Assembly: GCF_018919175.1 (NCBI RefSeq)
Contig: NZ_JAHLQL010000001.1
Location: 434,001-498,000, forward strand
Length of the DNA: 64,000 nucleotides
DNA from: Clostridium simiarum
Lineage (GTDB): Bacteria > Bacillota > Clostridia > Clostridiales > Clostridiaceae
Reading direction: 5' to 3'
Shown: piece after piece, positions 18,738 to 27,999 of the stretch
How positions within the stretch are numbered: the first letter of the stretch is position 1
Layout of the letters: each line of letters starts with the position of its first letter
Position numbers and translations under genes: made by a program
The notes under the pieces: generated by a model
What the model saw: only the letters and a program-made list of their open reading frames with translations
Databases searched by the model: none
What the model was told of the DNA's origin: nothing

Positions 18738-19333
18738 CTTTTCTTATATCTGGCTCAGGTACAAATCTACAATATATAATTGATAAAATAAATCAAGGTG
18801 AAATTAATTGTTCAATCGAAATGGTAATTAGTGATAATCCCCTTGCTAAAGGAATAGAAAGGGCAAAAAAACAGGGTATCCCTTGTTATGTATTAGATAA
18901 AAAAATTTATGGTGAAAATATAGGAGATGAAGTTTTTAAAATAATAGGGGATAAGGTGGATTTAATTGTACTTGGAGGATTTTTATCTATATTAAAGGGG
19001 CAATTACTTAAAAGGTATAAAAATAAAATAATTAATATACATCCTTCTCTCATACCTAGCTTTTGTGGAAAGGGTATGTACGGTATTAAAGTCCACCAAG
19101 CAGTTATAGACTCGGGGGTTAAAGTTACTGGGTGTACTGTTCACTTTGTAAATGAAGAAATAGATAGAGGGGCTATACTTATTCAAAGGGCTTTATATAT
19201 AAATCCAGAAGAAAAGGCAGAAACTTTGCAAAGAAGAGTGCTTAAAGAAGAACATTTATGTCTTTTAGAAGCAATTAAGTCTATAAGTGAAAATAGGGTG
19301 GAATTTAATCATAATAAAGCAACTATTTGCTGA
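18725..19333 (+). CDS. purN: Phosphoribosylglycinamide formyltransferase
   Basis: 202 residues. [15 protein letters not shown], then [11 protein letters not shown] with the catalytic Asn-His, and [13 protein letters not shown] with the catalytic Asp. It transfers the formyl group from 10-formyl-THF to GAR. The start is TTG at 18725 inside the end of purM, with GGAGGTGAAGG 5' of it, so translation is coupled. Confidence 0.95.
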   Translation: MFRIAFLISGSGTNLQYIIDKINQGEINCSIEMVISDNPLAKGIERAKKQGIPCYVLDKKIYGENIGDEVFKIIGDKVDLIVLGGFLSILKGQLLKRYKNKIINIHPSLIPSFCGKGMYGIKVHQAVIDSGVKVTGCTVHFVNEEIDRGAILIQRALYINPEEKAETLQRRVLKEEHLCLLEAIKSISENRVEFNHNKATIC

Positions 19334-19346
19334 AGGGAGAATTAAT

Positions 19347-20852
19347 GTGATAAAAAGAGCTTTAATTAGTGTTTATGATAAAGAGGGTATAGTAGAATTT
19401 GCCGGATTTTTGAAATCTATAGGTGTAGAGATAATATCTACGGGAGGCACATTAAGACATCTAAAGGATAATAATATTGAAGCTGTAGATGTTGAAGAAA
19501 TCACAGGATTCGAGGAAATGCTTAATGGAAGGGTGAAAACACTACATCCTAAAATTCATGGTGGAATATTAGCAAGGAGAGAAGATCCCTCTCATATGGA
19601 TACCTTAAAAGAAAAAGATATACCATTAATAGATATGGTTGTAGTAAATTTATATCCTTTCTTTGAAAAATATAAAGAATCTATAAGTTTTGAAGAAAAA
19701 ATAGAGTTTATAGATATAGGTGGACCTACAATGTTAAGATCTGCTGCTAAAAACTTTAAAGATGTAGTAGTAGTAACAGATAAAAAGGATTATGAGCCTA
19801 TAATGGAAGAACTAAAATCTGAAAGAGAAGTAAGTTATGCTACTAGAAAAATTCTAGCAGGGAAGGTTTTTAATTTAACCAGTGCTTATGATGGAGCTGT
19901 AAGTCAGTTTTTATTGGAAAATGAAGTAGACTATCCAGAGTATATAAATTTAGTATATAAAAAATCTAAGGATTTAAGATATGGAGAAAATCCTCATCAA
20001 AGTGCAGCTTACTATAATGCTTTATTAGAGGAAGGCATTATGAATAATATAGAAATACTTAATGGAAAAGAACTATCTTATAACAATATAAAAGACTTAG
20101 ATATAGCCTTTAAGGTAGTTATGGAATTTGAAGAACCAGCTTGTTGTGCATTAAAGCATAATAGCCCTTGTGGAGTAGCTTTAGGTAAGGACACTTTAGA
20201 ATCTTATAATAAAGCTTATAGCTCTGATCCTACGTCTATATTTGGTGGAATTGTAGCTTTTAATAGAACTGTAGATAAATCCACTGCAGAAAAGCTAAAT
20301 GAAATTTTCCTTGAAGTAGTGATAGCGCCGAATTTTGAAGAGGAGGCTCTTTCTACACTTTGTAAAAAGAAAAATTTAAGAGTTATAAAATGCAATACTA
20401 AACCTTTAAACAATAAGGCTTTAGTATCCGTAGATGGAGGTCTTCTTATACAAGAAGAAGATAGAGACTTAATAAAATCCCTAGAAATAGTAACTAAAAA
20501 AAGCCCAACAGAACAGCAGTTAAAAGATATGACCTTTGGAATGAAGGTAGCCAAATATGTTAAATCTAATGCCATTGTGGTAGTAAGAGATGGGATGACT
20601 TTAGGAATAGGCGGTGGACAAGTTAATAGGATTTGGGCAGCAGAGGAAGCACTCCAAAGAGGAAAAGAAGGATTAATACTGGCATCTGATGGATTTTTCC
20701 CTTTTGATGATGTGGTTAAAGAAGCAGCAGCACATGGTATAGAAGCAATTGTACAACCAGGAGGCTCTATTAAAGATAAAGACTCAATTAAAGCCTGCGA
20801 TGATTTAGGAATTTCTATGGTGTTTACTGGAATAAGACATTTTAAACATTAA
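19347..20852 (+). CDS. purH: AICAR formyltransferase / IMP cyclohydrolase
   Basis: 501 residues from the GTG at 19347 ([14 protein letters not shown]), with AAGGGAG 7-10 bases upstream. The frame is open farther up inside purN, but those codons look non-native. The N-terminal MGS-like cyclohydrolase domain ([26 protein letters not shown]) precedes the formyltransferase domain ([24 protein letters not shown]). It performs the last two steps to IMP. Confidence 0.95.
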   Translation: MIKRALISVYDKEGIVEFAGFLKSIGVEIISTGGTLRHLKDNNIEAVDVEEITGFEEMLNGRVKTLHPKIHGGILARREDPSHMDTLKEKDIPLIDMVVVNLYPFFEKYKESISFEEKIEFIDIGGPTMLRSAAKNFKDVVVVTDKKDYEPIMEELKSEREVSYATRKILAGKVFNLTSAYDGAVSQFLLENEVDYPEYINLVYKKSKDLRYGENPHQSAAYYNALLEEGIMNNIEILNGKELSYNNIKDLDIAFKVVMEFEEPACCALKHNSPCGVALGKDTLESYNKAYSSDPTSIFGGIVAFNRTVDKSTAEKLNEIFLEVVIAPNFEEEALSTLCKKKNLRVIKCNTKPLNNKALVSVDGGLLIQEEDRDLIKSLEIVTKKSPTEQQLKDMTFGMKVAKYVKSNAIVVVRDGMTLGIGGGQVNRIWAAEEALQRGKEGLILASDGFFPFDDVVKEAAAHGIEAIVQPGGSIKDKDSIKACDDLGISMVFTGIRHFKH

Positions 20853-20901
20853 AAGAAGATTCTAAGAAAGGGGATTTGCCCTCTATGGGTAAGGTGGTAA
20901 T

Positions 20902-22149
20902 ATGAATATATTATTAATTGGTTCAGGAGGAAGGGAACATGCTATAGCATGGAAGCTTTCTCAAAATCCTAAAATAGAAAAGATATACTGCGCTCCAGGT
21001 AATGGGGGTACTGCTTTAGAGAAAAAGTGCCAAAATATAAAAGAGGGTTCTATAGAGGAACTAATAAATTTTGCAAAAGAAAATAAGATACATATGACAA
21101 TTGTAGGACCAGAAGAGCCTTTGATAAAAGGCATAGTGGATAGATTTAATGAAGAAGGATTAAGGATATTCGGTCCTTCTAAAAAAGCAGCTTCTCTAGA
21201 AGGAAGTAAGAATTTTTCAAAGGAATTTATGAAAAAATACGGGGTACTTACCGCAGAATATGCTACTTTTAATGATAAAGATAAGGCTATGGAGTATTTA
21301 AATAAATGTACTTATCCTATAGTAATAAAGGCAGATGGTATAGCTGGAGGAAAAGGTGTAGTAATTTGTGGTAATTTGAAAGAGGCAGAGAAGGTTATTG
21401 AAGACTTTATGGTAAAAGATATATTTAATGGCTCTGGTAAGAAAGTTATAATTGAAGAGTTTTTAGAAGGGGTAGAAGCTTCTATACTTTCTATAACTGA
21501 TGGAGAAACAATAATACCTTTTATATCTGCTAAAGATCATAAAAAGGTATTAGATAATGACAAAGGTCCTAATACAGGAGGTATGGGAGTTATTGCACCA
21601 AATCCTTTTGTTACAGATGGGGTTATGAAAGAATTCATTGAAAATATTTTAAAGCCAACTATTAAAGGGATAAAAGAAGAAAATATGGAGTATAAAGGTT
21701 TCTTGTTTTTCGGATTGATGATTACAAGAAAAGGCATATATTTATTAGAATATAATGTTAGATTAGGTGACCCTGAAACACAAGGGGTTCTTCCTTTAAT
21801 GGAAAGTGATTTATACGAACTTATTGAAGGAGCTTATAATAAAAATTTGAAGAATCTTCAAATAAAATGGAACAGGTCCCACAGTGCTTCTGTAGTTATG
21901 GTATCATCAGGATATCCAGGAGAATATATTAAAGGATTTTCTATTGAGATTAAAAAGGATATAACAGGGAAGGTGTTTATTGGGGGAGGAGTCTTGGAAA
22001 AAGGTAATTTAAAAACCTCTGGAGGAAGAGTTCTTACTTTGGTTAGTTTAGGAGATAGTTTAGAAGAGGCTAGAATATGTTCCTATAAAGACATAAAAAA
22101 GATTAATTTCGAAAATATGTATTATAGAAGAGATATAGGATTAATTTAG
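20902..22149 (+). CDS. purD: Phosphoribosylamine-glycine ligase (GAR synthetase)
   Basis: 415 residues, ATP-grasp fold: N-terminal GSGGREHAIAWKL, ATP-binding core KADGIAGGKGV, VIIEEFLEGVEAS, and NVRLGDPETQ near the metal site. It makes GAR from phosphoribosylamine and glycine. Last gene of the operon, after a 49-bp spacer. A start with GTAAGGTGG just upstream supports the ATG. Confidence 0.95.
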   Translation: MNILLIGSGGREHAIAWKLSQNPKIEKIYCAPGNGGTALEKKCQNIKEGSIEELINFAKENKIHMTIVGPEEPLIKGIVDRFNEEGLRIFGPSKKAASLEGSKNFSKEFMKKYGVLTAEYATFNDKDKAMEYLNKCTYPIVIKADGIAGGKGVVICGNLKEAEKVIEDFMVKDIFNGSGKKVIIEEFLEGVEASILSITDGETIIPFISAKDHKKVLDNDKGPNTGGMGVIAPNPFVTDGVMKEFIENILKPTIKGIKEENMEYKGFLFFGLMITRKGIYLLEYNVRLGDPETQGVLPLMESDLYELIEGAYNKNLKNLQIKWNRSHSASVVMVSSGYPGEYIKGFSIEIKKDITGKVFIGGGVLEKGNLKTSGGRVLTLVSLGDSLEEARICSYKDIKKINFENMYYRRDIGLI

Positions 22150-22166
22150 TGTTTTAACAGTTGCTC

Positions 22167-22205
22167 AACAAAGCATAGGTCTATAAGTCTATGCTTTGTT
22201 TTTTT
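22167..22205 (+). terminator. Intrinsic terminator of the purine operon
   Basis: Perfect 12-bp stem AACAAAGCATAG (22167-22178) with CTATGCTTTGTT (22189-22200), followed by a T run. Confidence 0.9.
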
Positions 22206-22403
22206 ATGAAGTTAATTGTGTATAATTTTAAAATCTTAATTAATTTATAACAGGCATTGAGAAGTTGTCTTATTTTTGATGAATTTAGAATTTTCACTTT
22301 AGAATCTATGATATAATGATTTTACTATAGGCAGTTTGAAATACAAATGCTAAAAGTTTGGACTTATTATTAAATAAATTTATAAAATTATAGGAGGGAT
22401 AAC

Positions 22404-22943
22404 ATGTATACTGGGGAAAAAATTAGATTAAGAGAATATAGAAGAGAGGATATACTAGAAGCTCAAAGATATATAAATGATGCAGAGATTAAAAGATATC
22501 TACATCCAGGAATACCTTATCTTTATACATTGGAAGACGAAATAAAGTGGTTTGAGATGCAATCAGCTTCAAAGGATTGCTATAACTTTGCTATAGAAAC
22601 TATAGAGCGTGAAATTTATATTGGAGGCTGTGGTATTAATAATATAGATTGGAAAAATAGTGTAGCAGAGGTGGGCATCTTCATAGGAGATAAAAATTAT
22701 TGGGGAAAAGGTTATGGATCTGATGCTATGAAGGTTCTAATTAAATTTATATTTGATCAAATGAATATAAACAAAATAAAGCTTAAAGTATACTCCTTTA
22801 ATAAAAGGGCTATTAAATGTTATGAGAAATGTGGATTTATAAATGAAGGTGTACTTAGGCAAGAAATATATAAAGACGGAAAATATCATGATGAAATGAT
22901 AATGGGACTTTTAAAAGAGGAATATCTAGGATTAAAAAAATAA
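22404..22943 (+). CDS. GNAT family N-acetyltransferase (RimJ/RimL-like)
   Basis: 179 residues. Begins GEKIRLREYRREDI, has the acetyl-CoA loop in GDKNYWGKGYGSDAM and the C-terminal INKIKLKVYSFNKRAIKCYEKCGF. Substrates in this group range from ribosomal proteins to polyamines and drugs, so none can be assigned. AGGAGG upstream. Followed closely by the DsrE-like gene. Confidence 0.88.
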   Translation: MYTGEKIRLREYRREDILEAQRYINDAEIKRYLHPGIPYLYTLEDEIKWFEMQSASKDCYNFAIETIEREIYIGGCGINNIDWKNSVAEVGIFIGDKNYWGKGYGSDAMKVLIKFIFDQMNINKIKLKVYSFNKRAIKCYEKCGFINEGVLRQEIYKDGKYHDEMIMGLLKEEYLGLKK

Positions 22944-22974
22944 GATTTGCTTTAAATTGTAGGAGGAGTTTTAA

Positions 22975-23319
22975 GTGATAAAATATAAAGTTATTTTTCA
23001 TTTAGATGAAAATGAAAAACTTCCTTTGGTTATGTCTAATGCTTTAAATTTAATAAAGAATATAGAGGGAGAAGAGGTTAATATAGAGATTGTAGTAAAT
23101 GCTTTAGCTGTGAAGAGCTTTATTAGTGAAGATAATAAATATTATGAAAGACTAAAGGATTTAAAAAGTAAAAATATAAGAATACTTCTATGCAAAAATT
23201 CTTTAAAAACTTATGGTATAAAGGAAGAAGAGTTATTGGAAGAAATAGAAGTTATAAGTTCAGCGGTAGAATATATGGTAAGAAAACAATATGAAGGGTA
23301 TGCCTATTTAAAGCCTTAA
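22975..23319 (+). CDS. DsrE/DsrF-like family protein
   Basis: 114 residues with the DsrE alpha/beta fold pattern: YKVIFHLDENEKLPLVMSNALNLIKNI, EIVVNALAVKSF, NIRILLCKNSLKTYGI. In family members a conserved cysteine can handle sulfur; here one lies in LLCKNSL. Function is unassigned. GTG start at 22975 with AGGAGGAG 8 bases upstream; probably co-transcribed with the acetyltransferase. Confidence 0.75.
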   Translation: MIKYKVIFHLDENEKLPLVMSNALNLIKNIEGEEVNIEIVVNALAVKSFISEDNKYYERLKDLKSKNIRILLCKNSLKTYGIKEEELLEEIEVISSAVEYMVRKQYEGYAYLKP

Positions 23320-23335
23320 TATTAGATATCAAAAC

Positions 23336-23369
23336 AAGAAAAACCTTTCTAAAGAGAAGGGTTTTTCTT
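23336..23369. terminator. Bidirectional intrinsic terminator
   Basis: AAGAAAAACCTTTCT (23336-23350), loop AAAG, AGAAGGGTTTTTCTT (23355-23369), between converging genes. Confidence 0.88.
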
Positions 23370-23401
23370 ATTAATAAATATTTTTATTATAACTATAAAA
23401 C

Positions 23402-23809
23402 TTATTTATCTAAATCTTTCTTTAAAAGGTCTCTTATTTCTGTTAGTAAAACTTCTTCTTTTGTTGGAAGAGCTTCAACCTGTTCTTCTTTAACTTCTTC
23501 CTTTCTTTTAAATTTATTTATCAACTTAATAAATAAAAAAATAGAAAAAGCTATTATAAGAAAATCAAATATATTTTGAATAAATTGTCCATAGTTAAAA
23601 ACCAATGAATTCTTTGGATCAGCAGCTTCTCTTAAAGTATAATGTAAACTAGTAAAATTTAAACCACCTAGTAATAATCCTAATAAAGGCATAATTATAT
23701 CATTTACTAGAGAAGTAACTATTTTACCAAAGGCACCTCCAATAATAACACCTACGGCGAGGTCTACTACATTTCCCTTCATGGCGAATTCTTTAAATTC
23801 TTTCAACAT
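23402..23809 (-). CDS. mscL: Large-conductance mechanosensitive channel
   Basis: 135 residues, normal for MscL. N-terminal [31 protein letters not shown] forms the S1 helix and pore helix; a second helix ([20 protein letters not shown]) and a charged C-terminal bundle follow. It is an inner-membrane tension valve for hypo-osmotic shock. AGGTGATAT precedes the start. Single gene. Confidence 0.96.
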   Translation of the reverse strand: MLKEFKEFAMKGNVVDLAVGVIIGGAFGKIVTSLVNDIIMPLLGLLLGGLNFTSLHYTLREAADPKNSLVFNYGQFIQNIFDFLIIAFSIFLFIKLINKFKRKEEVKEEQVEALPTKEEVLLTEIRDLLKKDLDK

Positions 23810-24140
23810 ATTATATCACCTCACAAAAAACTTAATAAAATCATAACATTGTGGAATAGATTTTTCAATAAAAATACATAGAAAAACAATATTCTAAAAA
23901 TTTTGGAAAAGTTAAAAAAATAACAATAATAATGGGTATAATATACAATTATTTTTTTTATAAAATCAATGTATATAAGCTATGTATAGTATTATGAAAA
24001 ATATTAAAAATATTTTTTATTTTACCTAAATTAGATACTTTGTTAAAAAAAATATAATATATTGTTCAACTATGTTAAATATGGTAGAATTAAGTCGTTA
24101 TGCGGTATTGTAAAACTTATAGTTAAGGTGGGGGTGCAAA
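23810..24140. other. Divergent spacer between mscL and the Rnf operon
   Basis: 331 bp, extremely A+T-rich with several poly-A and poly-T tracts. It holds the mscL promoter region on the minus strand and the Rnf promoter at 24062-24090. No ORF or structured RNA recognised. Confidence 0.5.
24062..24090 (+). promoter_or_regulatory. Probable promoter of the Rnf operon
   Basis: TTGTTC (24062-24067), 17-nt spacer, TAGAAT (24085-24090), about 50 bases upstream of the first gene. Confidence 0.6.
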
Positions 24141-25190
24141 ATGAGCAAGCTTAATATATTATATGAAATGAATAAAGTTAAGAAAAAATATATAAGGCAA
24201 GATGCTGAGTCAATTTTAGAGTTAATATCAAAAGATGAAGAAGACCAAAGCATATCACAGGAAAAAAGAAAACCTTTAAGCAAAGAGGAATTTATTAATT
24301 TGTTAAAAGAGAACCATATAAAGGAAATAAATTCTCTTAAGGATTCTTATTTAAAATATGAACAAATAAATAAAGAAATTGATGTTCTGGTGATTAACGC
24401 TTTAGATAATGACCCTGCAGTAAGGTTAAACAAAGTACTATTAGATAACTATGTAAAAGAAATTCAGGGGTCACTGGATACAATATGCAATATTTTTAAT
24501 GTTAAGAAACTTGTAATTGTTTCCGAAGAAGGATTAAAAGATAAATCAGAAAAAATACTAAGCAATACCTCTAACAAAAATATGGAAATACTACCTAATC
24601 ATTATGGTTGGCTAGGTGATGATTTCTTAAAAGAAAAGTTAAACTTACAAAATCAAAACTCTGTAGTTGTAGAGTCTTTATTAGATTTATATTATATCTA
24701 TCAATTGATTAATTTCAATAAAATAACTAATTTTTTGATAAATATAGATGGTGGTGCAGTAAACAAAAAAGGTGTGTTTACTATAGCTAAAGAAAGCACT
24801 TACAAAGAAATAGTAGATGCATTAGGTGGTTTTAATAAGGAACCCTATAAGATTATATCAGGGGGTATACTTAAAGGGCAAGGGATCTTTCAATTAGATG
24901 ATCAAATAAAATCTGGAGACTTTTCTTTATTATTTTTAACAGAAAAAGAAAGTCCTTCATATAAGGAAGAGGTCTGTATAAGATGCGGAAACTGCATAGA
25001 TATTTGCCCTAAAAAGCTAGTACCTATGAAGTTAAAGGATTATGCTATTGAAAGAAATTTTGATAGATTCAAGAAGGCTAAAGGTCTAGATTGCATAAAT
25101 TGTGGTCTATGCTCTTATGTATGTCCTTCAAAAAGGCATTTAGTTCAATCCATAAATACAGCAAAAAATATAATATTGGATACAAAATAG
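24141..25190 (+). CDS. RnfC-like subunit, degenerate (no visible FMN/NADH motifs)
   Basis: 349 residues, about 90 shorter than a usual RnfC of about 440. It occupies the rnfC position and keeps the C-terminal ferredoxin domain with both [4Fe-4S] motifs, CIRCGNCIDICPKK (about 278) and CINCGLCSYVCPSK (about 316), and parts of the preceding domain (YKIISGGILKGQGIFQLDDQI). It lacks the N-terminal GGIHP barrel-sandwich region and the glycine-rich GGATFPTHVK loop. The NGAECEPY segment is replaced by NALDNDPAV. In the family these parts bind FMN and NADH, so this subunit probably cannot oxidise NADH in the standard way. The first 75 residues are Lys/Glu-rich and of unknown origin. The frame is intact. 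Confidence 0.8.
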   Translation: MSKLNILYEMNKVKKKYIRQDAESILELISKDEEDQSISQEKRKPLSKEEFINLLKENHIKEINSLKDSYLKYEQINKEIDVLVINALDNDPAVRLNKVLLDNYVKEIQGSLDTICNIFNVKKLVIVSEEGLKDKSEKILSNTSNKNMEILPNHYGWLGDDFLKEKLNLQNQNSVVVESLLDLYYIYQLINFNKITNFLINIDGGAVNKKGVFTIAKESTYKEIVDALGGFNKEPYKIISGGILKGQGIFQLDDQIKSGDFSLLFLTEKESPSYKEEVCIRCGNCIDICPKKLVPMKLKDYAIERNFDRFKKAKGLDCINCGLCSYVCPSKRHLVQSINTAKNIILDTK

Positions 25191-25203
25191 GAGGTGTATG
25201 TAA

Positions 25204-26139
25204 ATGTATGTAGTTTCAGCTTCACCACATACACGTACAAATAATTCAGTAAATAAAATAATGAGAGATGTATTTATATCATTATTACCAATAGTAGGAG
25301 CGTCTATTTATTTCTATAAAATGGATGCCTTGAAAATAATATTAGCTTCCGTGATAACTTGCATTGTAACAGAAGCCATTTGGCAAAAACTATGTAAAAA
25401 GTCAGTAACTATTAATGATTTTAGTGCGGCAATTACAGGACTTATATTAGCTTTTGTACTTCCAACCCATGTTCCTATTTGGATTCCTATAATTGGAGGT
25501 ATTTTTGCAATAATAGTGGTTAAACAATTTTTTGGAGGCTTTGCTCAAAACTTTATGAATCCAGCTCTAGCGGCTAAGATTTTCTTACTTACTTCCTGGT
25601 CTGCGGCTATGATTAAACCTGTTACGGATGCAGCATCTTCTGCTAGTGAGGCTACTGAGGCAGTTACTTCAGCTAGTGAAGCAGTAACTACAGCTCTTCC
25701 AAGCTTATGGGAAGTATTTATAGGACAAGCAACTGGTAATATAGGAGAAGTATCTATACTTGCCTTATGTATTGGAGCTTTATACTTAATCATAAGAGGG
25801 GTTATAGACTTAAAAATTCCTGCAAGCTATCTAATTACAGTGGCATTAGCCTCTTGGATCTTTGGGAAAGAAGGATTTTTTACGGGGGATGTAGTTAGAA
25901 CCCTTATGACTGGAAGCATTATACTTACTGCGTTTTTCTGTGCTAATGATTATTCTAGTACCCCTATAACTACAAAGGGTAAAATAATTTTTGGTGTAGG
26001 TGCAGGTTTAATGACTATACTGTTTAGAGTATATGGATATAACACTGAAGGTGCTTATTATTCAATACTTATAATGAATGTTGTAACACCTATAATCGAT
26101 AGAATAAATGTAATAGGATTAAAGGAGGAAACAGCATAA
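25204..26139 (+). CDS. rnfD: Rnf complex membrane subunit RnfD
   Basis: 311 residues, polytopic membrane protein. Begins SASPHTRTNNSVNKIMRDV, as in the family. The covalent-FMN threonine lies in DYSSTPITTKG (about residue 251). Residues about 137-163 are an Ala/Ser/Glu-rich stretch (ASSASEATEAVTSASEAVT) not expected in RnfD, probably in an external loop. RnfD carries electrons across the ion-translocating core. GGAGGTG precedes the ATG; the stop shares one base with rnfG. Confidence 0.93.
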   Translation: MYVVSASPHTRTNNSVNKIMRDVFISLLPIVGASIYFYKMDALKIILASVITCIVTEAIWQKLCKKSVTINDFSAAITGLILAFVLPTHVPIWIPIIGGIFAIIVVKQFFGGFAQNFMNPALAAKIFLLTSWSAAMIKPVTDAASSASEATEAVTSASEAVTTALPSLWEVFIGQATGNIGEVSILALCIGALYLIIRGVIDLKIPASYLITVALASWIFGKEGFFTGDVVRTLMTGSIILTAFFCANDYSSTPITTKGKIIFGVGAGLMTILFRVYGYNTEGAYYSILIMNVVTPIIDRINVIGLKEETA

Positions 26140-26717
26140 TGAAAGAAAATATTAAGTTAGGAGTAATACTACTTATAATAACAGCCTTATCGGGACTTAT
26201 ATTAGGTCTTTCTTATGAAGGAACTAAAGAGGCTATTGAAAAAAATGGTAAATTAGACAAGAAAGAATTAAGTGTAATTATGCCAGAAGCAGAGGTAGTT
26301 AAAGATAAGAAAATAGAATTATCTAAAGAGGGTTCTATAAATGAAGTACTTGAGGCTTATAAGGGAGACAAAAAGGTCGGTTATCTTATAAATGTAACTT
26401 CAAAAGGATTTCATGGGGATATACAAACTATGGTAGGTATATCGGATGCTGGAGATGTTACAGGTATTAAAATAGTATCCCACTCAGAAACACCTGGAGT
26501 TGGATCTAAAGTTGAGAAAACGGACTTTACTAATAAATTTAAAGAAAAGAAAATCGAAAAGGGTATTAAACTCACAAAAACCCCTTCTGGTAAAGATGAT
26601 GAGGTAGAAGGAGTAACAGGAGCTACAGTATCTTCTACTGCGGTTGTAGGTGGAGTTAATGCTGCCATCGAATTTTATAATAATAACTTGAAAGGAGCTG
26701 TTGGAGCTAATGAATAG
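26139..26717 (+). CDS. rnfG: Rnf complex FMN-binding subunit RnfG
   Basis: 192 residues: an N-terminal membrane anchor (about 5-24), then an extracytoplasmic FMN-binding domain with the flavinylation motif VTGATVSST (about residue 160) and the SHSETPGVG segment. The flavin is attached by the thiamine-biosynthesis-like ApbE transferase, which is not in this window. Overlaps rnfD by one base and rnfE by 8. Confidence 0.94.
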   Translation: MKENIKLGVILLIITALSGLILGLSYEGTKEAIEKNGKLDKKELSVIMPEAEVVKDKKIELSKEGSINEVLEAYKGDKKVGYLINVTSKGFHGDIQTMVGISDAGDVTGIKIVSHSETPGVGSKVEKTDFTNKFKEKKIEKGIKLTKTPSGKDDEVEGVTGATVSSTAVVGGVNAAIEFYNNNLKGAVGANE

Positions 26718-27384
26718 TGCTATTGAAAGATTAAAAAATGGAATAATAACTGAAAACCCAACTTTTGTTCAAGTGCTTGCTATGTGTCCAACTCTAGCGG
26801 TAACTTCTAGTGCTAAGAATGCTATTGGTATGGGAATAGCTACTACTGTAGTTCTTATTGCTTCCAATTTAGCTATATCTATCCTTAGAAAGTTAATACC
26901 TTCTAAGATAAGAATACCTGCTTATATAGTTATAATAGCAAGCTTTGTTACGGTTATAGAATTTTTAATGCATGGATATGTTCCGGCTTTATATAAGTCT
27001 CTTGGTATATTTATACCACTGATAGTTGTTAACTGTGTAATTCTAGGAAGAGCAGAGGCTTATGCTTCTAAAAATCCACCTATAGCTTCAATATTTGATG
27101 CTTTAGGAATGGGATTAGGTTTCACTTTATCATTAACAATACTAGGAATAGTTCGTGAATTATTAGGAGCAGGAACTGTTTTTGAGTTTCAAATTATGCC
27201 AAAAGCATATCAACCAGCTTCTATCATGGTATTAGCACCAGGTGCTTTCTTTACTTTAGGTATTCTAATGGCTCTTTTAAACTGGGTTAATTTGAGAAAA
27301 GCGGAAGATAAGAGTAAATGTAAGATGCTAGATCATGACTGTAGCAAATGTAGTATGGGTTGTGGAAGAGTAATAGAATCCTAA
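26710..27384 (+). CDS. rnfE: Rnf complex membrane subunit RnfE
   Basis: 224 residues from the ATG at 26710, inside the end of rnfG; GGAG lies 3-6 bases upstream and AAAGGAG farther up. Six transmembrane segments with the family core NPTFVQVLAMCPTLAVTSS and VVNCVILGRAEAYASK. The conserved Cys residues in helices 1 and 4 ligate the intramembrane iron centre shared with RnfA. The soluble tail carries four cysteines in CKMLDHDCSKCSMGCG, a pattern that could bind metal. Confidence 0.94.
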   Translation: MNSAIERLKNGIITENPTFVQVLAMCPTLAVTSSAKNAIGMGIATTVVLIASNLAISILRKLIPSKIRIPAYIVIIASFVTVIEFLMHGYVPALYKSLGIFIPLIVVNCVILGRAEAYASKNPPIASIFDALGMGLGFTLSLTILGIVRELLGAGTVFEFQIMPKAYQPASIMVLAPGAFFTLGILMALLNWVNLRKAEDKSKCKMLDHDCSKCSMGCGRVIES

Positions 27385-27406
27385 AGAATTAAAGGGGTGA
27401 AAAAGC

Positions 27407-27985
27407 ATGAAAATTTTTCTAATATTTATTAGTTCAATGCTAGTAAATAACTTTGTATTATCAAGATTTTTAGGTATATGCTCATTTTTAGGTGTTTCTA
27501 AAAAAACGGATGCAGCAGTGGGAATGGGACTTGCAGTTACCTTTGTTATGACATTAGCATCTGTTATGTCATATAGCGTATACCATTTTATATTGGAACC
27601 TTTAAATATAACCTATTTAAAGACCATTGCCTTTGTTTTAGTAATAGCCGCATTGGTTCAATTTGTTGAAATGGTTATTCAAAAGATGAGTCCAAAGCTT
27701 TACAAAGCTTTAGGAATATTTTTACCACTTATTACTACTAACTGTGCTGTACTTGGAGTAGCTGTATTAAATATACAAGAAAGTTATAGCTTTTTAGAAT
27801 CTGTAGTTAATGGATTAGGGGCGGCTTTAGGTTATATGCTTGCCATTGTCTTACTTTCAGGAATAAGAGAGAGAATAGATAATAATGAAAATATACCTTT
27901 AGTATTAAGAGGATTGCCTATAACATTAATTACAGCAGGATTAATGTCTATTGCATTTTTAGGATTCCAAGGTCTTATAAGATAA
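27407..27985 (+). CDS. rnfA: Rnf complex membrane subunit RnfA
   Basis: 192 residues, six transmembrane helices, inverted-topology partner of RnfE. Shows VNNFVLSRFLGICSFLGVSK and LPLITTNCAVLGVAVLN, whose cysteines are the expected ligands of the intramembrane cluster. AAGGGGTG precedes the ATG. Confidence 0.95.
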   Translation: MKIFLIFISSMLVNNFVLSRFLGICSFLGVSKKTDAAVGMGLAVTFVMTLASVMSYSVYHFILEPLNITYLKTIAFVLVIAALVQFVEMVIQKMSPKLYKALGIFLPLITTNCAVLGVAVLNIQESYSFLESVVNGLGAALGYMLAIVLLSGIRERIDNNENIPLVLRGLPITLITAGLMSIAFLGFQGLIR

Positions 27986-27999
27986 GGAGGTGCAGTTAA

